The position numbers were made by a program, and so were the translations under genes. From the IMG/VR virus record IMGVR_UViG_3300033149_002311, positions 25,265 through 89,264 of that record: DNA of 64,000 nt, one strand, 5' to 3'. Below, piece after piece: positions 30,861 to 40,586 of the stretch (positions are counted from its first letter, which is position 1; each line of letters starts with the position of its first letter). The stretch comes from a virus. Below the pieces are notes generated by a model. It was given only the letters and a program-made list of their open reading frames with translations. It did not search any database and was not told where the DNA came from.

Positions 30861-31400
30861 TCAACCATGCATATCAAGGAGTGCCGCAGCGAGTGCCGTA
30901 CACCCGACGTATCTACGCTCTTCAATCATATCCGCATGGTGCACAAATTCTGGTTCCACAATAATTGCTGGGCAATGAGTAGCCCTTAAAAAATAATCTG
31001 GCCCTTTAGCAGGATTCATCTGGTACCAACCCTGTTTGACACCCCTAGATGGTGGCCAAATGTAGCGCATAGATTCCTGTATATATTCGGCAATAATCTC
31101 ACCTTTGGAACTACCGGGACAATATAAAGTTTCGCTACCCTCCCCGATGTGAGTGCCATGAGAGTTGATAGCGCTATTAAAATGAATCTCAACAGCAATA
31201 TCACCATCATCCGGGTTATGATTATTTATAAAGGTAACTTTACTAGTTAATGATATTGGCGGAACAGCTATGGATGCTTGACCAAGTAAATCAACAAGTA
31301 AATCCCGCCATTTCATAGCCTCCTTCCACTCAGTGAAATTATCAAAGCTTGCACCTTGTTTACGTTCATAATGTCCCGCACTTACAAAAATCATATTCAT
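30861..31400 (-). CDS. N-acetylmuramoyl-L-alanine amidase (endolysin)
   Basis: A 179-aa Amidase_3-type protein: IFVSAGHYERKQG (first zinc His), VEIHFNSAINSHGT (second His region), EGSETLYCPGS and VEPEFVHH near the C-terminus with the catalytic Glu. It cleaves the amide bond between muramic acid and L-Ala. No signal peptide or binding domain, so it depends on a holin, probably the gene at 30527-30715. ATGA overlap with the upstream tail gene. Confidence 0.85.
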   Translation of the reverse strand: MNMIFVSAGHYERKQGASFDNFTEWKEAMKWRDLLVDLLGQASIAVPPISLTSKVTFINNHNPDDGDIAVEIHFNSAINSHGTHIGEGSETLYCPGSSKGEIIAEYIQESMRYIWPPSRGVKQGWYQMNPAKGPDYFLRATHCPAIIVEPEFVHHADMIEERRYVGCTALAAALLDMHG

Positions 31401-31789
31401 ACCACCGTTGGTGCTGTTGTAGTTAATGATAGGCTAACTGCAGGTATACTAACTGGATTGTCGACAATAGCAGTTGGAGCAGTTAAATTAATCGCTATAT
31501 CAGCAGGTGGGATGTCTTCCATTTTGACCAAATTGCCATCACTAGCATATCTCCAGTTGGTACCATCACTATACGCGATGGGAGTATTAACATTATCGGA
31601 TATTACTACCAATTGCCATTGATATAGGGCAGCATTAGGTAGGTTAGCCCATGAATATGTTGGTTTTGCTCTAATAATACCTAAAGTTACTTTTTTTGTT
31701 TCATCTGCTGAAATATCGACAATAGCAAACTCATCATTGAAATCTGGTATTGCAACAGCTGGTAAATCTGATATTTTAATGGCGGTCAT
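31397..31789 (-). CDS. Small tail-associated protein with TTAP repeat end
   Basis: 130 aa. The N-terminus (IKISDLPAV...DEFAIVDISADETKK) resembles the start of many phage tail fibre or tail appendage proteins. A SDGTNWRYASDG segment is shared with the next gene. The C-terminus carries two copies of a motif of type VPAV-x-L-x-LTTTAPTVV, also found 13 times in the protein at 46569-47693. Confidence 0.6.
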   Translation of the reverse strand: MTAIKISDLPAVAIPDFNDEFAIVDISADETKKVTLGIIRAKPTYSWANLPNAALYQWQLVVISDNVNTPIAYSDGTNWRYASDGNLVKMEDIPPADIAINLTAPTAIVDNPVSIPAVSLSLTTTAPTVV

Positions 31790-32121
31790 GATACTGCCGG
31801 TGCAGTTGTTAACATAACTAAATCTATTGTAGGGGGTCTTAAAGCGAGTATCGTACCATCTGACATGCGACGCCAGTCTATGCCATCACTATAAACAATA
31901 GATCGATTATCAGCACTAGGGCCGTTAATGTCATCAGTTACGATCGCTAGATGCCATTGGTAGGTAGCTTCATCACCTAGACCAGATATAGTTACAGCAT
32001 CTAATGTTCGAATTTGATCAATCGTCATCTTCTTCGAAATACCACTTTGAGCGACTATAAATGCATCCGTAAGTGCAACTTCGGTAACCGCTGTTAAATT
32101 TGATATTTTTGTTGAAGCCAT
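31786..32121 (-). CDS. Paralogous small tail-associated protein
   Basis: 111 aa with the same plan as its neighbour: STKISNLTAV...TDAFIVAQSG, YSDGIDWRRMSDGT, and a single C-terminal IDLVMLTTAPAVS motif. The two genes overlap (ATGA) and probably arose by duplication. Likely part of a tail tip or fibre. Confidence 0.6.
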   Translation of the reverse strand: MASTKISNLTAVTEVALTDAFIVAQSGISKKMTIDQIRTLDAVTISGLGDEATYQWHLAIVTDDINGPSADNRSIVYSDGIDWRRMSDGTILALRPPTIDLVMLTTAPAVS

Positions 32122-32132
32122 TATATATCCCC

Positions 32133-33086
32133 TTATGCATCAACTATCAATAGATTCAATGCCCACCCAACAGCCCCAGAACCGCCATCACCAGCAACCC
32201 CCAAACCACTGCCACCACTGCTGCCAGTGACAGTGTTAGTACCAGCATCGGTAATGGATCGCCCAACTTTTATAATTGCACCACCAGCACCTCCCCCACC
32301 GCCACCACCACCACCACCACCCACAATACCGTTTGAGCCACCAGCCCCGCTGGCATTAATCACAGCGGCGGCATCGATAATAATACTAGGGGCTATGAGA
32401 ATAATGGGTCCACCACCCTTACCACCCGCACCACCCGCACCACCGGATGAATCATCATAGATACTACCTCCATAACCGCCCCTACCACCCGCACCACCAG
32501 AAAGGATTGCTGGGAGGGTTTCTAAAGCCGATATTTTACCTCTGGTGGTGGTATTGGTGCCACCAGCGCCACCATTACCACCACTGAGACTTCCGGGGGC
32601 ACCGAGAGTACCACCTATAGCATCATATACTCCAAATTGCCCAGGGAAGCCCGAATTACCATCGTTATAGAAAGTGCCACCACCGCCGCCACCACCGCCG
32701 CCACCACCACCAATAGCTCCACCATTACTTAATTCGTAACTTTTATCAGTACCTCGACAATTTATATTACCATTGATGATGATAGAAGTAGAAGCTCTGA
32801 TAATTACAGGGGCGTCAAACGCAACTGCTACACTGGCATCAATAGTAAATGTGGTACATTGATATAAACCACCTGCAACGCTGCCATTTACAGAATGAGT
32901 TATAGCGCCATCAGATTGATCACCAAAATTCATTAACCACGGATTGAATCTATGCCAAATATTAGGGGCACCATCAGCAGCCTCTGCGGTAGCTATATGG
33001 TTATTACGCAACCACGTTATTAAAGTTGTGGTGATAGGACTTTCTGGATCAATATCAGAATCTGGAATAGCATTGAAATCGGTCAT
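32133..33086 (-). CDS. Glycine-rich adhesin or tail fibre tip
   Basis: 317 aa. Residues about 120-300 are dominated by polyglycine and GG-x-GG runs. These resemble the stacked polyglycine II helices of receptor-binding tips such as S16-type gp38. The N-terminal part (LITWLRNNHIATAEAA) and beta-rich middle may attach it to the tail. It is the likely host recognition protein, though homology is inferred from composition. Confidence 0.65.
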   Translation of the reverse strand: MTDFNAIPDSDIDPESPITTTLITWLRNNHIATAEAADGAPNIWHRFNPWLMNFGDQSDGAITHSVNGSVAGGLYQCTTFTIDASVAVAFDAPVIIRASTSIIINGNINCRGTDKSYELSNGGAIGGGGGGGGGGGGTFYNDGNSGFPGQFGVYDAIGGTLGAPGSLSGGNGGAGGTNTTTRGKISALETLPAILSGGAGGRGGYGGSIYDDSSGGAGGAGGKGGGPIILIAPSIIIDAAAVINASGAGGSNGIVGGGGGGGGGGGAGGAIIKVGRSITDAGTNTVTGSSGGSGLGVAGDGGSGAVGWALNLLIVDA

Positions 33087-33095
33087 ATTTTTTCC

Positions 33096-35174
33096 TTACA
33101 AAATTTTATAGGCTTCATCACCATTAGCAAAATAGCCACTATCGGGGGCTATCCAAGCATATGCACTTTTTTGTTCATCACTGGCACCATTGATGATTAT
33201 AGCATCCTCTAATAAAATAAAATCACCAATCTCAGTTAATAGAGCATCACCATCTTGTTTTAAAACGGTATCCCCTGAATAATCTGGAAGCGTATCAGGG
33301 CCGATATAGCCATACTTACCTGTGAAATTAAATTCTTGAGCTAGATATTCATATATGGTTCCAGATTCTATTTGTCTTTTTTCGATAACCAACATATCTA
33401 AACTAATATCAAGACCACTGGCATCCTGCATAAGTCTAGTAGTTAAAGTAATAAAATCCCCTGTCTCTACTTCATCCTTGGCATCCAAACGAAATTTAGC
33501 TAGTCTAGGTGTTTCTGACAATAGGGATAAGGTACGCCCAGCTATTTGTAAAACTAAACCAGCCCCCCCACTAGCATTTAACCACCTTGATTCTATCCTT
33601 CTACGTCTAGTTTCGTCATATTTATCAGCACTTTCTGTATCAGAATCCACCTGTATATATAAATTTCTGTAATTAACTATATCAGTATTAGTGTAATCCC
33701 TAATAGCATAATACATCCAAAATTGACTTACACGTAATTTAGGTTCATGCCAAATCTTTATGGAGTTAGCTAAAATATTATCATTGTCATTAATGGAGAT
33801 AGTAGTCGTTATAGGTGCGAAAGCTTTTAATTTAATTTCTTGTTCGCTATCGGCCCACCACACATACATTAAGTTCTGTTGAACTAACTCTTTAACAAGT
33901 TTATTGATACCAGTCGGTTCTGATATTATAGCAGTTAAATTGTTTGAAGACAATAATGTATTTTTCTCAACAGCCCAATCAGTAGATGGTATATAAGATG
34001 ATGGTATATCTGTATAATTCATATAGAGGTCTTCAACTATATCAACAACATTAACGTTTTCATAAGCTAAACACAACTGAACTGAATCACCGGCATCATG
34101 ACTGTCTAGAGCGGTGCCCCATGTTTGCCTAGTTAATCCACTTAAAATATCATTAGTATTATCTGTGAAATATATTATCTCTGAATTTATTCTAACATAA
34201 CCACTTTTACCATACTCAATAGAAAAATTATTACCGGGAACCAGATATATTGAAGTATCTGTACTTAAAAAATCAACATCTAAAGTTCCTTTCGATGGTG
34301 CGGGGGCAAACGATCTATCATCATCCGCTAATTTTAATATATCTTTAGCAATTATAGATACTCTACCATTACTATCAGGACCAGTGATCTTTTCTATTAT
34401 ATATACCCTGGCATTAAAGTTTGTTATATCAAAAAGACCATTAACTAAATAACCATCATAATAAGTTAATGTGCGGCCTTGATAATAAGTATTTCTGGTT
34501 ACAAATTTACCCCAAAATGTTCCTCTTTCATAGGCATTATAAGAACGATTTAATGCATATTTATCAACCCCACGATCATGGTGGGGAAAATCAATACAAT
34601 TTATAGAAATAGATGCGCGATTACCCAACCCACCTGCAATATCGATTTTAGGTGGTGTAGCTGAAATCCTATCTAATGTAGGCACAGCGATACCGAGGCC
34701 AGCTTCATCCCAGATATCTGCTGGGAAATCAGCCGTGACGCCAGTTACCCATATCTCATTTTCAGTAGGACTTCCATTGTAATTAGCTACGTCCTGACAA
34801 TTGGATCGCGTATTATAACAGGCATCCGGCCTGTTAATAAGTACATAAGTACTAGTTACATCAGGCTGTATTACCCAATTATCCGCAACTGTAACTATTT
34901 TAGTACCATTGTCGTTCGCCGTAATTCTACCTTCTTGCCCAGCCCCTGTTCCACCAGAAATATAAACAACATAGCCAATTAGGGTATCATCACCAAAAGA
35001 GTCACTAGCAGATATCGTAATAGTGTTAACTCCACCAGCTTGAGCAGTCCCAGATGCTTCCCTACCTACGGCACATTCATCCCTGCCATATGTACGAGTA
35101 CAGTAATCCAAAGATAGTTTTATGGCGGGGAATGGTGTGCGCCCTACCACGGATTTTTCTGAACTATAACTCAT
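33096..35174 (-). CDS. Tail tip/hub protein (DUF2163-like region)
   Basis: A 692-aa beta-rich protein. LDYCTRTYGRDEC and CYNTRSNCQDVANYN recall the paired cysteine motifs of tail tip proteins related to lambda gpL or DUF2163/BR0599 of gene transfer agents. Its place, two genes downstream of the tape measure and before the adhesins, fits the distal tail hub. ATGA overlap with the upstream gene. Confidence 0.65.
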   Translation of the reverse strand: MSYSSEKSVVGRTPFPAIKLSLDYCTRTYGRDECAVGREASGTAQAGGVNTITISASDSFGDDTLIGYVVYISGGTGAGQEGRITANDNGTKIVTVADNWVIQPDVTSTYVLINRPDACYNTRSNCQDVANYNGSPTENEIWVTGVTADFPADIWDEAGLGIAVPTLDRISATPPKIDIAGGLGNRASISINCIDFPHHDRGVDKYALNRSYNAYERGTFWGKFVTRNTYYQGRTLTYYDGYLVNGLFDITNFNARVYIIEKITGPDSNGRVSIIAKDILKLADDDRSFAPAPSKGTLDVDFLSTDTSIYLVPGNNFSIEYGKSGYVRINSEIIYFTDNTNDILSGLTRQTWGTALDSHDAGDSVQLCLAYENVNVVDIVEDLYMNYTDIPSSYIPSTDWAVEKNTLLSSNNLTAIISEPTGINKLVKELVQQNLMYVWWADSEQEIKLKAFAPITTTISINDNDNILANSIKIWHEPKLRVSQFWMYYAIRDYTNTDIVNYRNLYIQVDSDTESADKYDETRRRRIESRWLNASGGAGLVLQIAGRTLSLLSETPRLAKFRLDAKDEVETGDFITLTTRLMQDASGLDISLDMLVIEKRQIESGTIYEYLAQEFNFTGKYGYIGPDTLPDYSGDTVLKQDGDALLTEIGDFILLEDAIIINGASDEQKSAYAWIAPDSGYFANGDEAYKIL

Positions 35175-35929
35175 GAACGAAGTCCCATTAATTGCATCCC
35201 TAAGGTCATCGTATTAGGTCTATCAAATTTGGGGGGCATCGGAAAGCCATCCATCCAACAAAACACAGCGTCATCATAATCAGGATTCCATGAATACCAA
35301 AATGGTTTTACTTCGGCATGATCTATGAACGTGCTCCAGTCATCACGAGCAAATGCTAATGTTTGAATTGTAAATGATAAACTAAATTTAACACCCTTCC
35401 TTATAATTGATCGACCTATAAATTGACCACCCTCTGAAGTTTGATTTATTATCTTATCCATCCGGGATTCTTTAGGTAACATAGCCCCTGAGCCTACGGC
35501 GCGATCCATTTCTAAGGATGCTCCAATTGATGCTACCCCGATAGCACTAGCTGCACCTGTGGAAGTAATTTTAAGACGCCAATATCTGGCAGAAGTTAGA
35601 GTAAAAACATTAAAAATTGGACTGCTATCAACCGGTGTTACCAAATCACCTATATCAACAATACTAGCAGAAAAATTATCCGTGCTGTACTGACATTGAA
35701 TGGTAGCAGCATTATCAAATAAAGTGTGGGCAGCTATACCAAAAAAATCAGCCGGTCTAGCTGATCCATAGTCAACTGTTAAATAAACCACCCCCGCAGC
35801 ATTTGCCTTCCAATAATCATAAGTATTCCAATCATAGGCATTTTCCTTGGGGAAACCGGTGGCCTCACTAGTGACTGTTACTGTCCCAGTGGTAAAGAAG
35901 TTTTCGTATCCGAATTTTGGTTTAGCCAC
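35171..35929 (-). CDS. Minor tail protein, discoidin-like segment
   Basis: 253 aa from a GTG at 35929 (GGAAGGAACTTAAC upstream), two bases after the previous stop. FPKENAYDWNTYDYW and RYWRLKITST look like an F5/8 type C (discoidin) beta-sandwich. The C-terminus (DYDDAVFCWMDGFPMPPKF) is typical of distal tail proteins. Likely a distal tail component. Confidence 0.65.
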   Translation of the reverse strand: MAKPKFGYENFFTTGTVTVTSEATGFPKENAYDWNTYDYWKANAAGVVYLTVDYGSARPADFFGIAAHTLFDNAATIQCQYSTDNFSASIVDIGDLVTPVDSSPIFNVFTLTSARYWRLKITSTGAASAIGVASIGASLEMDRAVGSGAMLPKESRMDKIINQTSEGGQFIGRSIIRKGVKFSLSFTIQTLAFARDDWSTFIDHAEVKPFWYSWNPDYDDAVFCWMDGFPMPPKFDRPNTMTLGMQLMGLRS

Positions 35930-35930
35930 G

Positions 35931-37226
35931 TTAAGTTCCTTCCCAAATCTTACTAGATGAGCTGTTTGCATCAGCTATGATTAAGCAACCATCATTACCT
36001 TCCACTGCTGCTACTTGTGGGCCCAATGTACCTAAATTTGACCACGTTATACCATCAACTGAAGTTTGATACATACCAAAGTCACCCGATGCTATCCACC
36101 CAGTACCATAATAGGCTATATTTCTATGGTGCTTACCTGATACGGGTTTTTCGTTTTGGGCCTGTCTCTCAGTCCAAGTAACTCCATTAATGCTAGTAAG
36201 TATTTGACCAAGACTACCGACAGCAACCCATAAATTGTTCGCATAAAGCATACCAAACATGATACCTGAAATATTACGCCAACCTTGAGTCCATGAAACA
36301 CCATTATCTGACGAATAAGCTTGCCAATTTGTTGTTAATGTCCAATTCCCAGCCCCGTCTGTAGCAACTGAAGCACCAGCAGTGCCCGTGCCCGTATTAC
36401 CCCAAGTTAATCCATCATCGATAGATATCCTGGCATTACCTATATATGGTGCAACCCACACACCATTACCATAAGTTATGTTTCGTATACGATTAACCGA
36501 GGTTACTGTATCTACAAGAGTCCAAGTGTTACCGATATCCGTAGATCGGAATATCCAGTTAGTTGTACCGTCGGTGCAAGTGGTTATCCATGTACCTGCT
36601 CCATTTGATTCCACAATATAAGTAATTTGATCAGCCGACATAATTTGTGGCAATGATACTGTTGGAACCCAAGTAGATCGATCAGTTGATTTCCACATTA
36701 CTAATACCGCTGCGATCATCCATGTACCGGTTGAAACGTCAAATGCTATGTCATATTGGGACGCTTCAGACGGTGTTGATGGAGTTCTGTCAGTAAATGT
36801 AAACACCGTTGGTATGGTACATGTTGTGAAACGTGTCATCACAAATGCACCAGAACCTTCTAACGACATCGACACAGTTTCTTCTGCAGTGTGTTCACCA
36901 CCCCTAACAAAGGAAGTTATAGCAAAATTACCGGAAAGAATATCACCATTTTCAAATACTACTTGCATCGATAAGATATTCCTATTATAACAGGCATCCT
37001 CAATAAATTGCGCCGCTGCATCACCAGTGAATATTCCAGAACCAGATGCTGAAATCGATCTGGTGCCCAATCCATCAGGGTTAAGTTCTCTCCAATCATT
37101 AGAATCAAGATTTGTAATTTCTATTGTTTCATTATTGATAGTAATAGTTTTAGAGCGTAAGGCACCTATAGTCGTCATCGTACCACTGATATCAACTTGT
37201 AATAACAAATTTCTACCTTTTGCCAT
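35931..37226 (-). CDS. Tail tube paralogue fused to BNR-type beta-propeller
   Basis: The first ~135 residues are clearly related to the major tail protein at 40159-40572 (both share LRSKTITINNET, SGSG and FENGDI). Residues about 140-431 carry repeated S-x-D/N-G-x-x-W motifs (SIDDGLTWGN, SSDNGVSWTQ, SINGVTWTE, SVDGITWSN) typical of BNR/sialidase-like or photosystem assembly-like propellers. A second tail tube protein with a surface propeller may decorate or cap the tail. Confidence 0.75.
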   Translation of the reverse strand: MAKGRNLLLQVDISGTMTTIGALRSKTITINNETIEITNLDSNDWRELNPDGLGTRSISASGSGIFTGDAAAQFIEDACYNRNILSMQVVFENGDILSGNFAITSFVRGGEHTAEETVSMSLEGSGAFVMTRFTTCTIPTVFTFTDRTPSTPSEASQYDIAFDVSTGTWMIAAVLVMWKSTDRSTWVPTVSLPQIMSADQITYIVESNGAGTWITTCTDGTTNWIFRSTDIGNTWTLVDTVTSVNRIRNITYGNGVWVAPYIGNARISIDDGLTWGNTGTGTAGASVATDGAGNWTLTTNWQAYSSDNGVSWTQGWRNISGIMFGMLYANNLWVAVGSLGQILTSINGVTWTERQAQNEKPVSGKHHRNIAYYGTGWIASGDFGMYQTSVDGITWSNLGTLGPQVAAVEGNDGCLIIADANSSSSKIWEGT

Positions 37227-39535
37227 TACGCAACACCTATACTGGCTATAGTTGCGCCATCTGCTATTTCATCATTAATCTTATCGATTAAACGGCGAAT
37301 GGCACTTTTACTAATTAAGTCATCATCATCACCTAAATTAATCCTAAGATCAACCGCCCCCGCCCCGCCCGCACCCACAGTAGTGGGGGCAGCTATTGTT
37401 GGGGCGGTTGGCGCTGCAACAGAAGCACCACCACCACCACCACCACCACCGCCCCCGCCGCCGCCTACTACCCTTAATTGTTGGGCACCCTGGAGTGCAG
37501 CACCCGCAGCTAAAGCTAAATTAACGGGATAAAACGGGGTAGCATGCAAAGCAAGCATTATAGCCTGCGCAGTAGATGCTATTATACCGGCACGTGCAAA
37601 TAATTTTTGTTGAGCATTCATTTTCGCACCAGCTTTACCTGACAATGATGCTAAGGCATTAAAAATGTTAGCTGCGGCACCCAATCCAGCAGTTAGCATA
37701 AATCGGCGGGTATTTTCACCCTCTTGTGTAATTCTATTTTTATTTTTTTGGTATTCATCTTCCAGCAGTAATAATCTTTCTTTACCTTCCCCCTCTATCA
37801 ATTCTTGTTCGGTGAAAGCGTCAGTAACTATTTGAACACGCTGGTTATAATTTAATGCTAGTAAATCCAATTCACTCAATAATGATTCATCTAATGCTGC
37901 AAGTCGGCTGGCGACTGTTTCAGGATCGAGACCTCCTAAAGCTTCTTTGCGGGTAATACTAGTCAAGGCTTCTTGGTATTCCTCTTCTAATTCTATCATT
38001 TTAGCTTTAGCGGCTGTTATATTTATAATTTGAAGAGCAAGAGCATTAGTAATTATAGCAGTTTGCTCATTGTAACCGAGAGCTAACAACTGCTTTTCGT
38101 TCATCATAGATCTATCAAGTTCTGCAAGTCGACTGGTTGCCATTTCCTTAGTAGTATCACTTAAGGCAACCTTTTGATTTTCAAATGCCTGAATAGTTTC
38201 TATTAACCTATTTATGACTTCTTTTTGTGGGCCACTTAGGGATAACAACGATGCCTTATACTGCAATATCTGAACATTGGTATTACCTAATGTAGCAATT
38301 TGTTTTTCTAAAGAAGCCTGAAATTTATCGTTCGCTTCTTTTATTTTATTCGCCGCAGCTACGTCTTCATCTACTTTTCTTTGCGCTTTTACTTTTTTAG
38401 GACCTTCCGCTGCTAGTTTTCTCAACTCTCTTCTAAGTTTGATTTCTTTTCTAAGAGCCTCCTCCATAGCTTTGGATTTTTTAAAATCATTACTGATACC
38501 AGTTCTAGTTAAAAAGTTTGCTTCTGTAAAGGCTTTCCTTTGTTCCGCCAGCTGAAAAGTCACCATCCTATGCTGACCGACCAATTCTTCGAGGCTGAGA
38601 TCGGAATATGCTTTGGTACTACCGATTAGTGATTTTAAGCCTGCATTAATAGAATCAGATACGGATTTAAGGGATCCAAGGGCACCACTATTCTTTATCA
38701 CTTGTTCAGTGAATTTACTCATTCTCTCATTCATTGTATCGAGGGAACCAGCTAATGTTTTTTGAGATGCTGCTAAACCCGTCCCGCCGACCTGTTTAGC
38801 TACTCCTTCTAATATTAATTCTTGTGCTTTAAATAATTGATTAGTTGCAACTAAATTCTTTATAATATCAGTTTGAGTTTGTGAAAATATAACACCCTGA
38901 CGACGAAGAGCGGTCATACCCCTAACAGGGTCTTCTAAAGCTTTAGCTAAAGAAAGCACATTAGTTTTTAGGGAACCAAAACCAGCCTGTGATAAATCTT
39001 GAGCTAATCTTAGCGTTTCCTTAAAAGCTTCACCTGATATAGATCGAAATGTAAGTAGTATTCCTGATGCTTCTCTAACCGCTTTTGCTGATGTCAGTGT
39101 AGCATCACCAAGACCCACCGCAAACTTATCTATTTGTTTGGATGTTAACCCTGCAGCATAGCCAGTAGCCTTAACTTGACCTTCTAATTGCTGTAATTGA
39201 ACTTCAGCGGCAATTCCCATAGAGATAGCTTTGCGGAGTGCTAAGGTAAAAGCAGCAAAAGCTAAACCCCCCACTAAAATAAGGGGGTTTACACGACCTA
39301 GTGCCGCGCCAAGGGCACCAATTCTACCGGCAATCGGCCCTAATGGCCCTTGTAAAATAGCAACAGATGATGCCATTTCCCTGAGAGCACTGGAAGCATC
39401 AGTGACACCTTTTTTAGTTTTTTTAGTTTTTTTATTGAATTTTTCAACTTTATTACTAGCCTTATCAAACTGTTGAGTAAATTGTTTGATATTAGCTCTT
39501 AATTCAACAATTAAGTCTTCAACTCTAGTGGTCAT
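37226..39535 (-). CDS. Tape measure protein
   Basis: A 769-aa, mostly helical protein. The N-terminus (VEDLIVELRANIKQFTQQFD) is typical of tail length tape measures. It has a central hydrophobic part (residues about 65-115), two related helical repeats (RLAELDRSM...LLALGYN and RLAALDESL...LLALNYN) and a polyglycine linker near the end. It sets tail length and is ejected first. The length suggests a tail of roughly 110-120 nm by the usual 0.15 nm per residue rule. Overlaps the chaperone frameshift product by ATGA. Confidence 0.88.
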   Translation of the reverse strand: MTTRVEDLIVELRANIKQFTQQFDKASNKVEKFNKKTKKTKKGVTDASSALREMASSVAILQGPLGPIAGRIGALGAALGRVNPLILVGGLAFAAFTLALRKAISMGIAAEVQLQQLEGQVKATGYAAGLTSKQIDKFAVGLGDATLTSAKAVREASGILLTFRSISGEAFKETLRLAQDLSQAGFGSLKTNVLSLAKALEDPVRGMTALRRQGVIFSQTQTDIIKNLVATNQLFKAQELILEGVAKQVGGTGLAASQKTLAGSLDTMNERMSKFTEQVIKNSGALGSLKSVSDSINAGLKSLIGSTKAYSDLSLEELVGQHRMVTFQLAEQRKAFTEANFLTRTGISNDFKKSKAMEEALRKEIKLRRELRKLAAEGPKKVKAQRKVDEDVAAANKIKEANDKFQASLEKQIATLGNTNVQILQYKASLLSLSGPQKEVINRLIETIQAFENQKVALSDTTKEMATSRLAELDRSMMNEKQLLALGYNEQTAIITNALALQIINITAAKAKMIELEEEYQEALTSITRKEALGGLDPETVASRLAALDESLLSELDLLALNYNQRVQIVTDAFTEQELIEGEGKERLLLLEDEYQKNKNRITQEGENTRRFMLTAGLGAAANIFNALASLSGKAGAKMNAQQKLFARAGIIASTAQAIMLALHATPFYPVNLALAAGAALQGAQQLRVVGGGGGGGGGGGGGASVAAPTAPTIAAPTTVGAGGAGAVDLRINLGDDDDLISKSAIRRLIDKINDEIADGATIASIGVA

Positions 39536-39750
39536 GATTTTTTATCCAATAATTCCTTCAAATCATTGAATTCCTTCCTAGTCATAGGCTTATCCTCAGA
39601 TTCAATGGTATTAGCTTTAGTATACCCTTCACTAGCGGCTAATAATTCACACATTGTCGATTCCCAAAATTGTTGAGGCGACCACATTAACACTCCTAGA
39701 GCAAATCTCATGTGAAGACGGAAATCCTTAGCCTCCTCGTCTTCACTTAC
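39532..39750 (-). CDS. Tail assembly chaperone, -1 frame extension
   Basis: Reached from the gene at 39747-40136 by -1 frameshifting on A AAA AAG (39750-39756). After the slip the ribosome reads VSEDEEAKDFRLHMRFALGV, followed by LMWSPQQFWEST, and stops at 39532-39534, overlapping the tape measure start. The RFALGV...WSPQQFW pattern matches the rcc01693/TAC_1 tail chaperone family. The fusion is the equivalent of lambda gpGT and would load the tape measure for tube assembly. No separate start codon serves this part well. Confidence 0.85.
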   Translation of the reverse strand, partial: VSEDEEAKDFRLHMRFALGVLMWSPQQFWESTMCELLAASEGYTKANTIESEDKPMTRKEFNDLKELLDKKS

Positions 39751-40136
39751 TTTTTTGGGTCTTCAGTTTGTTCCTCCGCAGATTTACTACCGGAAATACC
39801 ATATACCAAATAAGTTATAATCGGACCAGCATCCTCTACCATAGAGCCTTTAACTAAATCCTGATTAACTATATTTAACATACCATCATCAACTACCATT
39901 TGCCCGATCTCATTTATACTAGGGGCTTCATCTTTATTATAACCCCAAATACCTGACCAAACTACGGCAGTCACCTTTTTAAGTGAAACGCTCCCCGTTT
40001 GTAAATCTATCACTAATTGAGGGAGCGTTGTATTCAACACATCTTCCAATTCACATAGTGCCTCAAATGATGGCCTCATAATATAAGTTTTACCTGACAA
40101 ATTAATACTAACTTCCCCGCGCTGACTATTAGCCAT
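39747..40136 (-). CDS. Tail chaperone short form (GTA gp10-like)
   Basis: 129 aa. RGEVSINLSGKTYIMRPSFE and ALCELEDVLNTTLP match the GTA-gp10 family found between the major tail protein and tape measure genes. It ends DPKK then TAA, directly on the slippery sequence, so most ribosomes stop here and a minority make the longer chaperone. Confidence 0.8.
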   Translation of the reverse strand: MANSQRGEVSINLSGKTYIMRPSFEALCELEDVLNTTLPQLVIDLQTGSVSLKKVTAVVWSGIWGYNKDEAPSINEIGQMVVDDGMLNIVNQDLVKGSMVEDAGPIITYLVYGISGSKSAEEQTEDPKK

Positions 40137-40158
40137 CGTATTGCTCCTTTGATAAATA

Positions 40159-40572
40159 TTAAGCCCGAATTAATGTTACATTCGCTGAACTTTCGAATGA
40201 TGCGCTGAAAGTTTGTTCAGCAGTATGTTCACCACCATACTCAAATGACGTAACTTGGAAGAAACCTTGGATGATATCACCATTTTCAAATACCATCTGA
40301 AATTCCTGTGTTAAACCATCCATAGCTAAATCTTCAATATCATTCACAGCAGCATCATCTTGAAATACACCAGAACCACTCATTGATACAGAGCGGATAC
40401 CAGTATTACCCAATAATTGACGCCACGGGGCATCATCACTTGTGGTAATGTCAACAGTTTCGTTATTGATAGTGATAGTTTTAGATCGCAATCCTGCAAT
40501 AGTGGTGAATGTACCCGGTGAGGTACCATCACTGATCTTCAATAAAATATTACGTCCTCTACTGGCTGCCAT
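40159..40572 (-). CDS. Major tail tube protein (TP901-1 type)
   Basis: 137 aa. GRNILLKISDG, LRSKTITINNETVDIT, SGSGVF and FENGDIIQG match the TP901-1/GTA gp9 major tail protein family. It polymerises into the tail tube around the tape measure. A paralogue with an added domain is encoded at 35931-37226. Confidence 0.85.
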   Translation of the reverse strand: MAASRGRNILLKISDGTSPGTFTTIAGLRSKTITINNETVDITTSDDAPWRQLLGNTGIRSVSMSGSGVFQDDAAVNDIEDLAMDGLTQEFQMVFENGDIIQGFFQVTSFEYGGEHTAEQTFSASFESSANVTLIRA

Positions 40573-40586
40573 TTTCAGTTCCTCTA

